Below, in pieces: positions 1 through 5,755 of a stretch of 8,713 nt of DNA (its first letter is position 1; every line of letters begins with the position of its first letter). The stretch spans positions 1 through 8,713 of the forward strand of contig JAADEN010000147.1 of assembly GCA_013153375.1 (NCBI GenBank). The letters are read 5' to 3'. The DNA is from Chloroflexota bacterium. Its GTDB lineage: Bacteria > Chloroflexota > Anaerolineae > Anaerolineales > DRMV01. The position numbers were made by a program, and so were the translations under genes. The notes under the pieces were generated by a model. That model worked only from the letters and a program-made list of their open reading frames with translations, made no database searches and had not been told where the DNA came from.

Positions 1-849
1 AGGCCGCCGTCGCCCACCGCGACGGCCCGGGCTACGGCCACCGCGACCGCCAGCCCCACGCCCGAGCCTTCGCCCAGCGCGACGCCCAAACCGCTGGAGA
101 CGCTGGTACAGGGCGCGCAGGTCACCCCCTTCACGGTGCCCTGGCCCACGGCCACGGCCACACCGGAGGCCGTCCCCACCCTGGATGTGCCGATTTACGC
201 GCCGGTGCACATCTACACGCCGGGGCCGGGCTCGAAAGTGACCTCCCCCATTTATCTGCACTTTCAGGTGCAGATGGAGGGGGTGCGGGTGATGCACATC
301 GAATTGCGGGGCGAGGACGGGCGCTTGCTGTTTCGCCAGGTGGAGCGTTTTCGCCCCGGCACCAAGGGCTGGCGCGGGTATCAAATGGAGATCCCCTTCG
401 AGATTCGGGCCGAAAGCGAGTGGGGACGCTTGCAAATCTACCTGCGCGACGAGCGCGACCGGCCTCTGTTCCAGCAGGCCGTGCCGCTGGTGCTGCTGCG
501 GCAGGGCCGCGAGGACATCATCCCCCAGGAGACCTGGGCCGCGGGCATCATCATCCGCGAGCCCTGGCCGGGCGCGCGGGTGCGCGACGGCGAACTCAGG
601 GTGAGCGGCTTCGCCATCCCGACCACGGGCCTGGTCGAGGTGCTGGTGTACGGCGACGACGGGCGCATCTGGTTCAGGCGCACGGCCTCGGTCTCGGAGC
701 CGAACGCGCAGGGCTACGGCACTTTCGAGGTGACCATCCCCTACGAGGTGCAACGCACGCGGGCGGTGTACATCGTGGTGCAATCGTACGGCGACGAGGT
801 GCCGGGGGTGATGTACCTGAACCACACCTGGGCGTACCTGGCGCCCTGA
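1..849 (+). CDS. Secreted/anchored protein with two tandem Gmad2-like Ig domains (5'-truncated)
   Basis: The frame is open from base 1 to a TGA at 847-849, giving 282 visible residues; the true start lies left of the window. Visible residues 1-60 are a low-complexity Thr/Ala/Pro/Ser linker, typical of extracytoplasmic spacers. Two similar beta-rich domains follow. Domain A (about 68-163) opens IYTPGPGSKV and domain B (about 182-262) opens IIREPWPGARV. They share GEDGRLLFR / GDDGRIWFR and MEIPFEI / VTIPYEV, which indicates an internal duplication. The opening P-x-PG-x-V pattern and domain size resemble Gmad2 (Ig-like domain first described with spore germination proteins). A role at the cell surface, perhaps binding wall or protein ligands, is inference. 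A GTG at 136 is a possible internal start but would discard the linker, so I treat it as not the start. No catalytic residues are recognisable. Whether it is a lipoprotein cannot be seen. Confidence 0.75.
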   Translation, partial: RPPSPTATARATATATASPTPEPSPSATPKPLETLVQGAQVTPFTVPWPTATATPEAVPTLDVPIYAPVHIYTPGPGSKVTSPIYLHFQVQMEGVRVMHIELRGEDGRLLFRQVERFRPGTKGWRGYQMEIPFEIRAESEWGRLQIYLRDERDRPLFQQAVPLVLLRQGREDIIPQETWAAGIIIREPWPGARVRDGELRVSGFAIPTTGLVEVLVYGDDGRIWFRRTASVSEPNAQGYGTFEVTIPYEVQRTRAVYIVVQSYGDEVPGVMYLNHTWAYLAP

Positions 850-857
850 AGAACGCG

Positions 858-885
858 AACGGCCCCGGGTTTCCCCGGGGCCGTT
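858..885. terminator. Perfect 12-bp hairpin between convergent genes
   Basis: The arms at 858-869 and 874-885 are exact reverse complements (aacggccccggg / cccggggccgtt) around a 4-base loop, tttc. The hairpin begins 8 bases after the stop of the Gmad2 gene and ends 24 bases before the stop of the convergent thioredoxin-TPR gene, so it probably ends transcription from both sides. There is no long T tract on either strand, so termination strength is uncertain. Confidence 0.65.
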
Positions 886-909
886 GTCTGCACGCCACGA
901 CAGCCCGGC

Positions 910-1743
910 TTAGAACAAAGCCAGGGAGAGTTCCCGCCGGTACTGCTTGGTCAGCGGATGCTGCTGCCCCAAGATCTCGAAGATGCCCAGCAGGATCTTG
1001 CGCGGCATGTCGTCGCGATAGTGCTTGTCCCGACGGATGATCTCCAGCAGGCCGTCCATCGCGGCTTCCACATTGCCCCGCCGCAGAAGGTCCAACGCGC
1101 GGCGGTACATGGCCTCCAGCGGGTCGTCGCTCTCGGCCACGGGATGCTCCTCGGCCCACAGCAGGGCCTCGGCCAGAGGCACCAGGGCCTGGGCGGCCTG
1201 GTATTCCTTGCTGGCGGGGAAGTCCCGCAGCAAGGTCAGGGCCTCGCGCGGACGGCCCTGCATGAGCAGGGCTTTGGCCAGACCCAACCGCGCCGGAGCC
1301 AACTCTGGACGCTGTTGCAACACTTCCCGATACACGGCTTCTGCTCCTTGCCAGTCGTTCATACTCAGCAAACTGTCGCCCTTCTCCAGGGCCAGATCAA
1401 TGGGCGAAGGCGCGAGTTTGCGCAAGAAGGCCCGAATGCGGGCCTCGGGCAACGCGCCCACGAACTCGCCCACCACCTGGCCGTTGACGAAGCCCTTGAC
1501 CGTGGGGATGCCGCGCACGCCGTAACGCATGGCCAGGCTTGGGTTCTCGTCCACATTCACTTTGGCCAGGCGAAACGCGCCCTGCGCTTCCACGGCCAGT
1601 TTTTCCAAGATGGGGCCGATGATGCGGCAAGGGCCGCACCAGGGCGCCCAGAAGTCCACCACGACCGGGCGCTGCCGGGAGTACTGCAACACCTCGCGAT
1701 CAAAATCCATCTCCGATACCGTCACGATATCCGCTTGCGCCAT
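910..1743 (-). CDS. cnoX: Thioredoxin-TPR protein, CnoX/YbbN-like
   Basis: This 277-residue protein has an N-terminal thioredoxin domain (about 1-110) and a helical TPR-like domain (about 112-277). The redox motif is WCGPC (C36 and C39) inside FWAPWCGPC, and the cis-proline is P80 in GIPTV. The second half has TPR-like helices (AEAVYREVLQ, AREALTLL-type) and ends with HYRDDMPRKILLGIFEILG and HPLTKQYRREL, the usual CnoX/YbbN C-terminus. Length fits the family (about 280). CnoX proteins hold unfolding substrates and pass them to chaperones. The E. coli member lacks the first active-site cysteine, whereas this one keeps both, so it could also act as a disulfide reductase. The start at 1743 is chosen for the ribosome site GGAGGT just upstream and because residue 1 fits the domain edge; a longer in-frame ORF to 1869 would extend upstream of the apparent promoter start. 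It is a cytoplasmic protein by the absence of any signal peptide. Confidence 0.88.
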   Translation of the reverse strand: MAQADIVTVSEMDFDREVLQYSRQRPVVVDFWAPWCGPCRIIGPILEKLAVEAQGAFRLAKVNVDENPSLAMRYGVRGIPTVKGFVNGQVVGEFVGALPEARIRAFLRKLAPSPIDLALEKGDSLLSMNDWQGAEAVYREVLQQRPELAPARLGLAKALLMQGRPREALTLLRDFPASKEYQAAQALVPLAEALLWAEEHPVAESDDPLEAMYRRALDLLRRGNVEAAMDGLLEIIRRDKHYRDDMPRKILLGIFEILGQQHPLTKQYRRELSLALF

Positions 1744-1796
1744 ACCAACACCTCCACATCGCAACCCAAGCCCTTGCCTCCCGGCCCACCGCGGCC

Positions 1797-1819
1797 CGAG
1801 CCGCGCGCGACGCGGCCCG
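1797..1819 (-). other. Possible hairpin in the 5' leader of the thioredoxin-TPR mRNA
   Basis: If transcription starts just downstream of the TATAAT box at 1853-1858, the mRNA leader is about 100 nt. Read on the minus strand it can form a 9-bp stem (one G-U pair) from 1811-1819 and 1797-1805 with a 5-base loop. In DNA this rich in G+C such stems arise easily by chance, so a regulatory role is unproven. Confidence 0.3.
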
Positions 1820-1852
1820 ACCCCACGGTCCGGCGGGAGGAACTGCAGTTTT

Positions 1853-1858
1853 ATTATA
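1853..1858 (-). promoter_or_regulatory. -10 box (TATAAT) for the thioredoxin-TPR gene
   Basis: The minus strand reads GGCTATAATAAAAC, an exact consensus -10 box in otherwise GC-rich sequence, about 110 bases before the start codon at 1743. No good -35 hexamer is present at 16-18 bases spacing. An AT-rich island at 1891-1922 lies about 45-75 bases upstream of the presumed start site, where an UP element would sit. Confidence 0.55.
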
Positions 1859-1928
1859 GCCGCGTTCACCGCGAAAGCGGGTCAGAGGGAGGAATTTCTT
1901 ACAAAATTCTTATTCAAATTCAACGCGC

Positions 1929-2306
1929 TCAAGACGCGTCCGTGGACTCGGTCCACAGCAGCCACACCAACTCCAGCAGCGCCAGCGCCAGGCCCAGGGC
2001 CATGAGCACCCACGGCGAGGCCAGGCGATCCAGTTGCAGCCAGGCCCACAAGCCCAGGAAAGCGCCCACCAGCAGGCCCTCGCGCCAGAGGGTGGCGGCG
2101 CGCGGCAGACGGCCGCGGAAGCGGCGATGCACCAGCGCCAGGGGGAGCAAACTCAGGCCCGCGCCGGTCACGATCACGGCCCAGAAGAAGACCAGGCGGG
2201 CCAGCAGCCCAGGCTCGTGGTAGAGCACCACATAGGCCAGGGTGCTGAGGCCCAACGCGGTGAGCGCGGCCGCGACCAGGGTCAAATGCAACCAGGCGCG
2301 CTTCAT
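1929..2306 (-). CDS. Small four-helix membrane protein, last gene of the alr cluster
   Basis: This 125-residue, very hydrophobic protein has about four predicted membrane segments (roughly 5-28, 35-59, 74-92 and 97-118). A basic loop, HRRFRGRLPRAATLWREG, lies between segments 2 and 3. I do not recognise a named family with certainty; segments 3-4 (LLVGAFLGLWAWLQLDR onward) resemble small uncharacterised membrane proteins seen in several phyla. The ATG at 2304-2306 overlaps the stop of the upstream gene as ATGA, and a GGAG lies 8 bases ahead, so translation is likely coupled. It ends with TGA at 1929-1931. Its position after two oxidase-like membrane proteins suggests it works with them in the same membrane complex, which is inference. 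No metal- or heme-binding motif is visible. Confidence 0.75.
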   Translation of the reverse strand: MKRAWLHLTLVAAALTALGLSTLAYVVLYHEPGLLARLVFFWAVIVTGAGLSLLPLALVHRRFRGRLPRAATLWREGLLVGAFLGLWAWLQLDRLASPWVLMALGLALALLELVWLLWTESTDAS

Positions 2307-2746
2307 GACGACGGCTCCGACGCGGTCGAGCGGGGCCGAGCCCGCACCAGAGGACGAATGCGCGGCCAGGCGTTGAGCGCGAAGGCCAGCCCGGCCAGGA
2401 TCTCCAGGGCCCGGCCCGCGCGGAGCCCATCCCCCACCACGCCCCACGACGCCAGCACCACCAGGGCCACGCCCGCGTTGAGCAGGCCGTAGGCCAGCCA
2501 TACGGGCCCGGTGGGGCCGCGGCTCACGCCGCCGGGCAGTTTGGGCAGCCACCAAAAGAGCACGCCCAGGATGGTCTGCGCGACCCAGCCCACCAACATG
2601 GCCTCCAGGTGCCAGCCCCGCAAGCGCCAGACCCACGCGCCCAGGCCCGGCCAGGCTTTGTAGGTCAACATCAGCGCGCCCCAGGTGCTGGCCAGCACGA
2701 AGTGCAGCCACGCGGTGCGCAAATACCAGCGGCTGACGCGCGGCAC
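2303..2746 (-). CDS. Mini heme-copper-oxidase-subunit-I-like membrane protein (paralog B)
   Basis: This 147-residue membrane protein has about four hydrophobic segments (roughly 10-28, 48-66, 81-102 and 117-134). Its start is GTG at 2746, giving MPRVSRWYLRTAW, which aligns with MPRLARLYVKTAF of the upstream gene; a GGGAGGG ribosome site 7 bases ahead supports this. Further shared features are WHL (H46), LVGWVAQTILG, PVWLAYGLLNAG and LAGLAF...WPRIR, so the two genes are tandem duplicates. The His plus VGW-x5-G pattern resembles a helix of heme-copper oxidase / NO-reductase subunit I, but the protein is far shorter than a real subunit I (usually over 450 residues) and lacks the set of six metal and heme histidines. 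It therefore cannot be an oxidase alone. A role in heme handling, sensing or complex assembly is speculation. The gap to the upstream stop is 2 bases. Confidence 0.8.
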   Translation of the reverse strand: MPRVSRWYLRTAWLHFVLASTWGALMLTYKAWPGLGAWVWRLRGWHLEAMLVGWVAQTILGVLFWWLPKLPGGVSRGPTGPVWLAYGLLNAGVALVVLASWGVVGDGLRAGRALEILAGLAFALNAWPRIRPLVRARPRSTASEPSS

Positions 2747-2748
2747 GG

Positions 2749-3183
2749 CTACGCCCTCCCTCGGCGATACCAGCCCCGGATGCGGGGCCAGATGTGCCAG
2801 GTGAACGCCAGACCGGCCAGCCATTGCAGCCACGCGCCGGCCACCAGCAGCCCCGCGGGCCAGGGGCCGGCCGCGCGGGCCTGCCACGGCTCGGCCACGG
2901 TGCGCAGCACCAGCCCCGCGTTGAGCAGGAACCACGCGACCCACACGGGCCGCTCGTCGCCCCGCTTGGTCGGGCCATAGCCCACGATGGGGAACATCCA
3001 GTACGCGGCGCCGAAGATCATCTGCGTCACCCAGCCCACCAGGAACAGGTGCCAGTAGGTGGGCCGCAGCGCGGCCCAGGGCAGCGGGCCCGGCACCCGC
3101 ATCAGCGCCAGCGCGTCCACGGCCAGGGCCAACAGCAGGTAGATGAACGCGGTCTTGACATACAGGCGAGCCAAACGGGGCAT
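2749..3183 (-). CDS. Mini heme-copper-oxidase-subunit-I-like membrane protein (paralog A)
   Basis: This 144-residue membrane protein has four hydrophobic segments (roughly 8-28, 42-64, 79-96 and 107-130). Its second segment reads PTYWHLFLVGWVTQMIFG, with H45 in the place where oxidase subunit I carries a heme-ligand-like histidine; AYWMFPIVGYGP follows, then the polar stretch TKRGDERPVW. It ends LAGLAFTWHIWPRIRGW. Small proteins of this pattern are often assigned to the cytochrome c oxidase subunit I-like superfamily in Chloroflexota and Thermus-like bacteria; this is recalled family knowledge, not searched here. The ATG at 3183 lies 7 bases after the alr stop, and its AAGGA ribosome site overlaps that stop codon, so it is probably co-transcribed with alr. 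The function is unknown. The lack of a full set of heme and copper ligands argues against catalysis of oxygen reduction. Confidence 0.8.
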   Translation of the reverse strand: MPRLARLYVKTAFIYLLLALAVDALALMRVPGPLPWAALRPTYWHLFLVGWVTQMIFGAAYWMFPIVGYGPTKRGDERPVWVAWFLLNAGLVLRTVAEPWQARAAGPWPAGLLVAGAWLQWLAGLAFTWHIWPRIRGWYRRGRA

Positions 3184-3190
3184 GGGGACT

Positions 3191-4336
3191 TCATCCTTGC
3201 GGCCGGGAAGCGTCGCGATAGACGCGCGTCACCCGGGGCAGCAACAGGGTGGTAACCTCGTAGTTGATGGTCTCGGCCCAGGCCGCGATCTCCTCCGCGG
3301 GGATGTGCTCCCCGCCCTGGCGTCCCAGCAACACCACCTCGTCCTCCAGGGCCACGCCGGGGATGGCGGAGACATCCACCACGATCTGGTCCATGCTCAC
3401 CCGGCCCACCACGGGCGCGCGGCGGCCCCGCACCAGCACCTGGGCCCGGTTGGACAACCGCCGCACATATCCGTCGCCGTAGCCCACGGGCACCAGGGCC
3501 ACGGTGGTGGGCCGCTGGGTGACGAATGTGCGGCCATAGCCGATGCCGCTGCCCGGGGGCAGGGTGCGCACCCGGGCCACCCGGCTCTTCCAGGTCAGCA
3601 CCGGACGCAAGGGCACGGGCGCGTCCCACTCCAACGAGGGGCGCAGGCCATAGGTGGCGATGCCCGGCCGCACCGCGTCCAGATGCGCTTCGGGCAGGGC
3701 GAAGGTGGCCGCGCTGTTGCACGCGTGTCGGATGGGCGGCATCAGCCCCGCGGCGTCCACCGCGGCCAGCACATCCTGGAACACCCGCCACTGGTGGCGC
3801 AAATAGGTGGTGTCGGCCTCGTCCGCGGTGGCGAAGTGGGTGTAGAGGCCCTCCACCTGCACACCGGGGATCTCCCCCACGGCTCGCAGGAAGTCCACCA
3901 CCTCGGGCGGCAAGAGGCCGTAGCGGCCCATGCCCGTGTCCACATTGATGTGCACGGGATGCGGCCGCGCGGGCGACGCGTGCGCGGCCAGGGCGCGCAC
4001 GAACTCCAGCGTGATGACCGTGGGGATGAGGTCGTGCCGGGCCACCTGCGCCGCGGCCGCCAGAGGCACATACCCCAGCAGCAGGATGGGCGCGGTGATG
4101 CCCGCGGCCCGCAAGGTCAGCCCCTCTTCCAGGCGGTGGACCACCAGCCGGGTCGCGCCGGCCTGCAGCGCGGCCTGAGCCAGGGGCACCAGGCCGTGGC
4201 CGTACGCGTTGGCCTTGACCACCGCGAAGACCTGCACCTGCGGGCCCACCCATTGCCGAATGGCGCGCAGGTTGGCCCGGTAGGCGTCCAAATCAACTTC
4301 GGCCCAGGTGATGGCGTGCGAGGGGGCGCTGCTCAT
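3191..4336 (-). CDS. alr: Alanine racemase
   Basis: A pyridoxal-phosphate enzyme that interconverts L- and D-alanine, supplying D-alanine for peptidoglycan. At 381 residues it has the normal family length. The N-terminal barrel carries the PLP lysine K41 in VVKANAYGHG and the family segment RLEEGLTLRAAGI. HINVDTGMGRYG holds R138, and RPGIATYG lies at 223-230. The second catalytic base is Y267 in SGIGYGRTF, near the start of the C-terminal beta domain. VPVGYGDGY and GRVSMDQ (substrate-site Met and Asp region) complete the active site. All key residues are present, so it should be active. The start at 4336 gives MSSAPSHAITWAEVDLDAYR, the usual distance to the first conserved block. A GGAG lies about 10 bases upstream. 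It heads a run with three membrane-protein genes and follows the hydrolase gene by 48 bases. Confidence 0.96.
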   Translation of the reverse strand: MSSAPSHAITWAEVDLDAYRANLRAIRQWVGPQVQVFAVVKANAYGHGLVPLAQAALQAGATRLVVHRLEEGLTLRAAGITAPILLLGYVPLAAAAQVARHDLIPTVITLEFVRALAAHASPARPHPVHINVDTGMGRYGLLPPEVVDFLRAVGEIPGVQVEGLYTHFATADEADTTYLRHQWRVFQDVLAAVDAAGLMPPIRHACNSAATFALPEAHLDAVRPGIATYGLRPSLEWDAPVPLRPVLTWKSRVARVRTLPPGSGIGYGRTFVTQRPTTVALVPVGYGDGYVRRLSNRAQVLVRGRRAPVVGRVSMDQIVVDVSAIPGVALEDEVVLLGRQGGEHIPAEEIAAWAETINYEVTTLLLPRVTRVYRDASRPQG

Positions 4337-4368
4337 GGGGACGCTCTCCGAGGGGGGCTGTGGGTCAT

Positions 4369-4374
4369 ATTGTA
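4369..4374 (-). promoter_or_regulatory. Possible -10 box (TACAAT) ahead of alr
   Basis: The minus strand reads GCGGTACAATATGACC between the hydrolase stop and the alr start, one base from the TATAAT consensus. No convincing -35 is visible. It could give alr and the membrane genes their own transcript, or alr could simply be read through from the hydrolase gene. Confidence 0.35.
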
Positions 4375-4384
4375 CCGCGGCGCG

Positions 4385-5026
4385 TCACAGGTCGGCCACG
4401 AAAGGGTTGTAGCGCCGCTCGTGGCCCACGGTGGTCGCAGGCCCGTGGCCGGGCAGGACGCGGGTCTCGTCGGGCAGGGTGAGCACCTGGTCGCGGATGC
4501 TGCGCAGCAGGGTCTCGTAGTCGCCCTGGGGCAAATCGGTGCGGCCGATGCCCTCACGAAAGATCACATCCCCGGCCAGGAGCAGGTTTTCGGTCGGCGC
4601 GTAGAACATGACATGGCCGGGCGTGTGTCCGGGCGCGTGGCGCACTTCGAATTCGGTGTCGCCCACCCGCAGGCGCTGGCCGTGCTGCAGGAAGACCGAA
4701 GGCTCGGGGCCGGGGTCCAGGCGGAAGCCGAACAGGGGCGCGCCGCCCTCCAAGCGCCAGAGCCACAAATCGTCGGGATGCATGGCCACCAAGGGCCAGG
4801 CGGGCAGCGCGTCGGCCAGCGCGGCCAAACCGCCGATGTGGTCGAAATGCGCGTGGGTCAGCCACACATGGCGGATGGTCCAACCGCGCGCTTGGGCCGC
4901 GGCCGCGATGCGCTCGCCCTCCGCGCCCGGGTCCACCACCACCGCGGTGCCCGTGGCGCGGTCGGCCAGCAGATAGGCGTTGGTTTCCAGCGGTCCGACG
5001 ACCAGGTGTACGAGATCCAACGGCAT
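4385..5026 (-). CDS. Metallo-beta-lactamase-fold hydrolase, GloC/YcbL (glyoxalase II)-like
   Basis: This 213-residue cytoplasmic protein has all the metal-binding motifs of the fold: THAHFDHIGG (H58, H60, D62, H63), APGHTPGH (H134), AGDVIF (D153) and LPGHGP (H194). The tail IGRTDLPQGDY ... PGHGPATTVGHERRYNPFV matches the short glyoxalase-II group typified by E. coli YcbL/GloC (about 215 residues), which lacks the extra helical domain of full-length GloB. The likely reaction is hydrolysis of S-lactoylglutathione or a related thiol ester; the real substrate in an organism that may not make glutathione is unknown. The start at 5026 (MPLDLVHLVVGPLETN) has GGGAGGG 5 bases upstream; the longer ORF to 5107 would run through the promoter region. 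It is transcribed away from hisB. Confidence 0.9.
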   Translation of the reverse strand: MPLDLVHLVVGPLETNAYLLADRATGTAVVVDPGAEGERIAAAAQARGWTIRHVWLTHAHFDHIGGLAALADALPAWPLVAMHPDDLWLWRLEGGAPLFGFRLDPGPEPSVFLQHGQRLRVGDTEFEVRHAPGHTPGHVMFYAPTENLLLAGDVIFREGIGRTDLPQGDYETLLRSIRDQVLTLPDETRVLPGHGPATTVGHERRYNPFVADL

Positions 5027-5044
5027 ACGAGCCCTCCCAGGGGA

Positions 5045-5050
5045 ATTATA
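5045..5050 (-). promoter_or_regulatory. -10 box (TATAAT) for the hydrolase gene
   Basis: The minus strand reads GGGTTTATAATTCCCC, with the exact hexamer at 5050-5045, so the mRNA would begin about 10-12 bases ahead of the start codon, just leaving room for the GGGAGGG site. The best -35-like hexamer is TTGCCC at 5075-5070 with a long 19-base spacer, so the match is weak. Confidence 0.55.
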
Positions 5051-5062
5051 AACCCGACCGTG

Positions 5063-5073
5063 GCCCCAGGGGC
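5063..5073. promoter_or_regulatory. Short palindrome between divergent promoters (possible operator)
   Basis: The bases gcccc-a-ggggc form a perfect 5-bp inverted repeat around one central base. Its centre lies about 18-20 bases from the middle of each of the two facing -10 boxes (5045-5050 minus, 5084-5089 plus), so it covers the -35 zone of both promoters. It may be an operator shared by the hydrolase and hisB genes. It is short and GC-only, so chance is a real alternative. Confidence 0.3.
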
Positions 5074-5083
5074 AAAGACCTTG

Positions 5084-5089
5084 TATAAT
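5084..5089 (+). promoter_or_regulatory. -10 box (TATAAT) for hisB
   Basis: The plus strand reads ACCTTGTATAATCAGAGC, an exact -10 consensus whose hexamer ends 39 bases before the hisB start codon. No good -35 hexamer is present 16-18 bases upstream; that zone is filled by the GC palindrome at 5063-5073. Confidence 0.55.
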
Positions 5090-5128
5090 CAGAGCAACGA
5101 CCCTCATCCGCCCTCGTCAGGAGACGCC

Positions 5129-5722
5129 ATGCGTACCGCCCAAGTGCAACGCCAGACGCGCGAAACCCAGGTCACGGTGCGGTTGAACCTGGACGGCACC
5201 GGCCGCCATCGCATCGCCACGGGCCTGGGCTTCTACGACCACATGCTGGCCCAACTCGCGGTGCACGGCCTGTTCGACCTGGAGATCGAAGCCCAGGGCG
5301 ACCTGCACATCGACGCCCACCACACCTGGGAGGATGTGGCCCTGGCCCTGGGCCAGGCTTTCGACCGGGCCCTGGACCAGCGCCACGGCATCGTGCGCAT
5401 GGGCCACGCGTACGCGCCCCTGGACGAGGCCCTGGCGCGCGCGGTGGTGGACTTCTCGGGCCGGCCCTACGGCCACTTCCACGCGTCCTGGCACACGCCC
5501 TACCTGGGCCGCGAGGCCATCCCGGTGACGCTGATGGGCCACTTCGTGCGGTCCTTCGCCGCGCAGGCCCGGGCCGCGGTGCATGTGGATGTGCTCCGCG
5601 GGGGCGACGACCATCATCAGGCCGAAGCCGCGTTCAAGGCCCTGGCCCGCGCGCTGGACATGGCTACCCGCCTCGACCCGCGCCGCAAAGGATACATCCC
5701 CTCGAGCAAGGGGACATTGTAA
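5129..5722 (+). CDS. hisB: Imidazoleglycerol-phosphate dehydratase
   Basis: Catalyses the dehydration of imidazole glycerol phosphate to imidazole acetol phosphate in histidine synthesis, using two manganese ions in a 24-subunit shell (family knowledge). The 197-residue length is that of a single-function HisB without the phosphatase domain. The metal-binding repeats are clear: FYDHML and HGLFDL in the first half, AHHTWEDV (H64, H65, E68) and the equivalent DDHHQAEAAFKALARAL (H162, H163, E166) in the second. PLDEAL, AVVDFSGRP and the C-terminal PSSKGTL are also family hallmarks. ATG at 5129 is preceded by CAGGAGA with four intervening bases. An in-frame upstream extension across the opposite-strand genes is an open-frame artefact of high GC. 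No other his genes are in the window, so the pathway is not one cluster here. Confidence 0.96.
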   Translation: MRTAQVQRQTRETQVTVRLNLDGTGRHRIATGLGFYDHMLAQLAVHGLFDLEIEAQGDLHIDAHHTWEDVALALGQAFDRALDQRHGIVRMGHAYAPLDEALARAVVDFSGRPYGHFHASWHTPYLGREAIPVTLMGHFVRSFAAQARAAVHVDVLRGGDDHHQAEAAFKALARALDMATRLDPRRKGYIPSSKGTL

Positions 5723-5746
5723 CGCACGGCACAATTGCGGTATAAT
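5717..5746 (+). promoter_or_regulatory. Promoter of the regulator gene (TTGTAA - 18 - TATAAT)
   Basis: TTGTAA at 5717-5722 overlaps the last codons and TAA stop of hisB, and is followed after 18 bases by an exact TATAAT at 5741-5746. This is the best two-box promoter in the window. The expected start site (about 5752-5754) is only a few bases before the ATG at 5756, implying a leaderless or nearly leaderless mRNA. Confidence 0.65.
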
Positions 5747-5755
5747 AAACGCACT

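Noticed and set aside
1..75. Repetitive GC-rich start of the window, possibly a tandem repeat array.
   Set aside because: It is the low-complexity Thr/Ala/Pro coding linker of the first gene, without a fixed repeat unit.
958..2223. A 421-codon plus-strand open frame opposite the thioredoxin-TPR gene.
   Set aside because: It crosses the intergenic promoter region and has no recognisable domain, while the minus strand carries WCGPC and the CnoX tail.
2303..3183. Interpreting the two mini membrane proteins as pieces of a broken full-length oxidase subunit I.
   Set aside because: They are paralogs of each other with matching N- and C-termini and proper starts and ribosome sites, not consecutive fragments of one gene.
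3143..5722. An 859-codon open frame on the plus strand that runs into hisB, as if hisB were fused to a large N-terminal domain.
   Set aside because: The upstream part is antisense to alr and the hydrolase, whose catalytic motifs are complete; it is His/Gly/Arg/Gln-rich with no domain. HisB has its own promoter, ribosome site and ATG at 5129.
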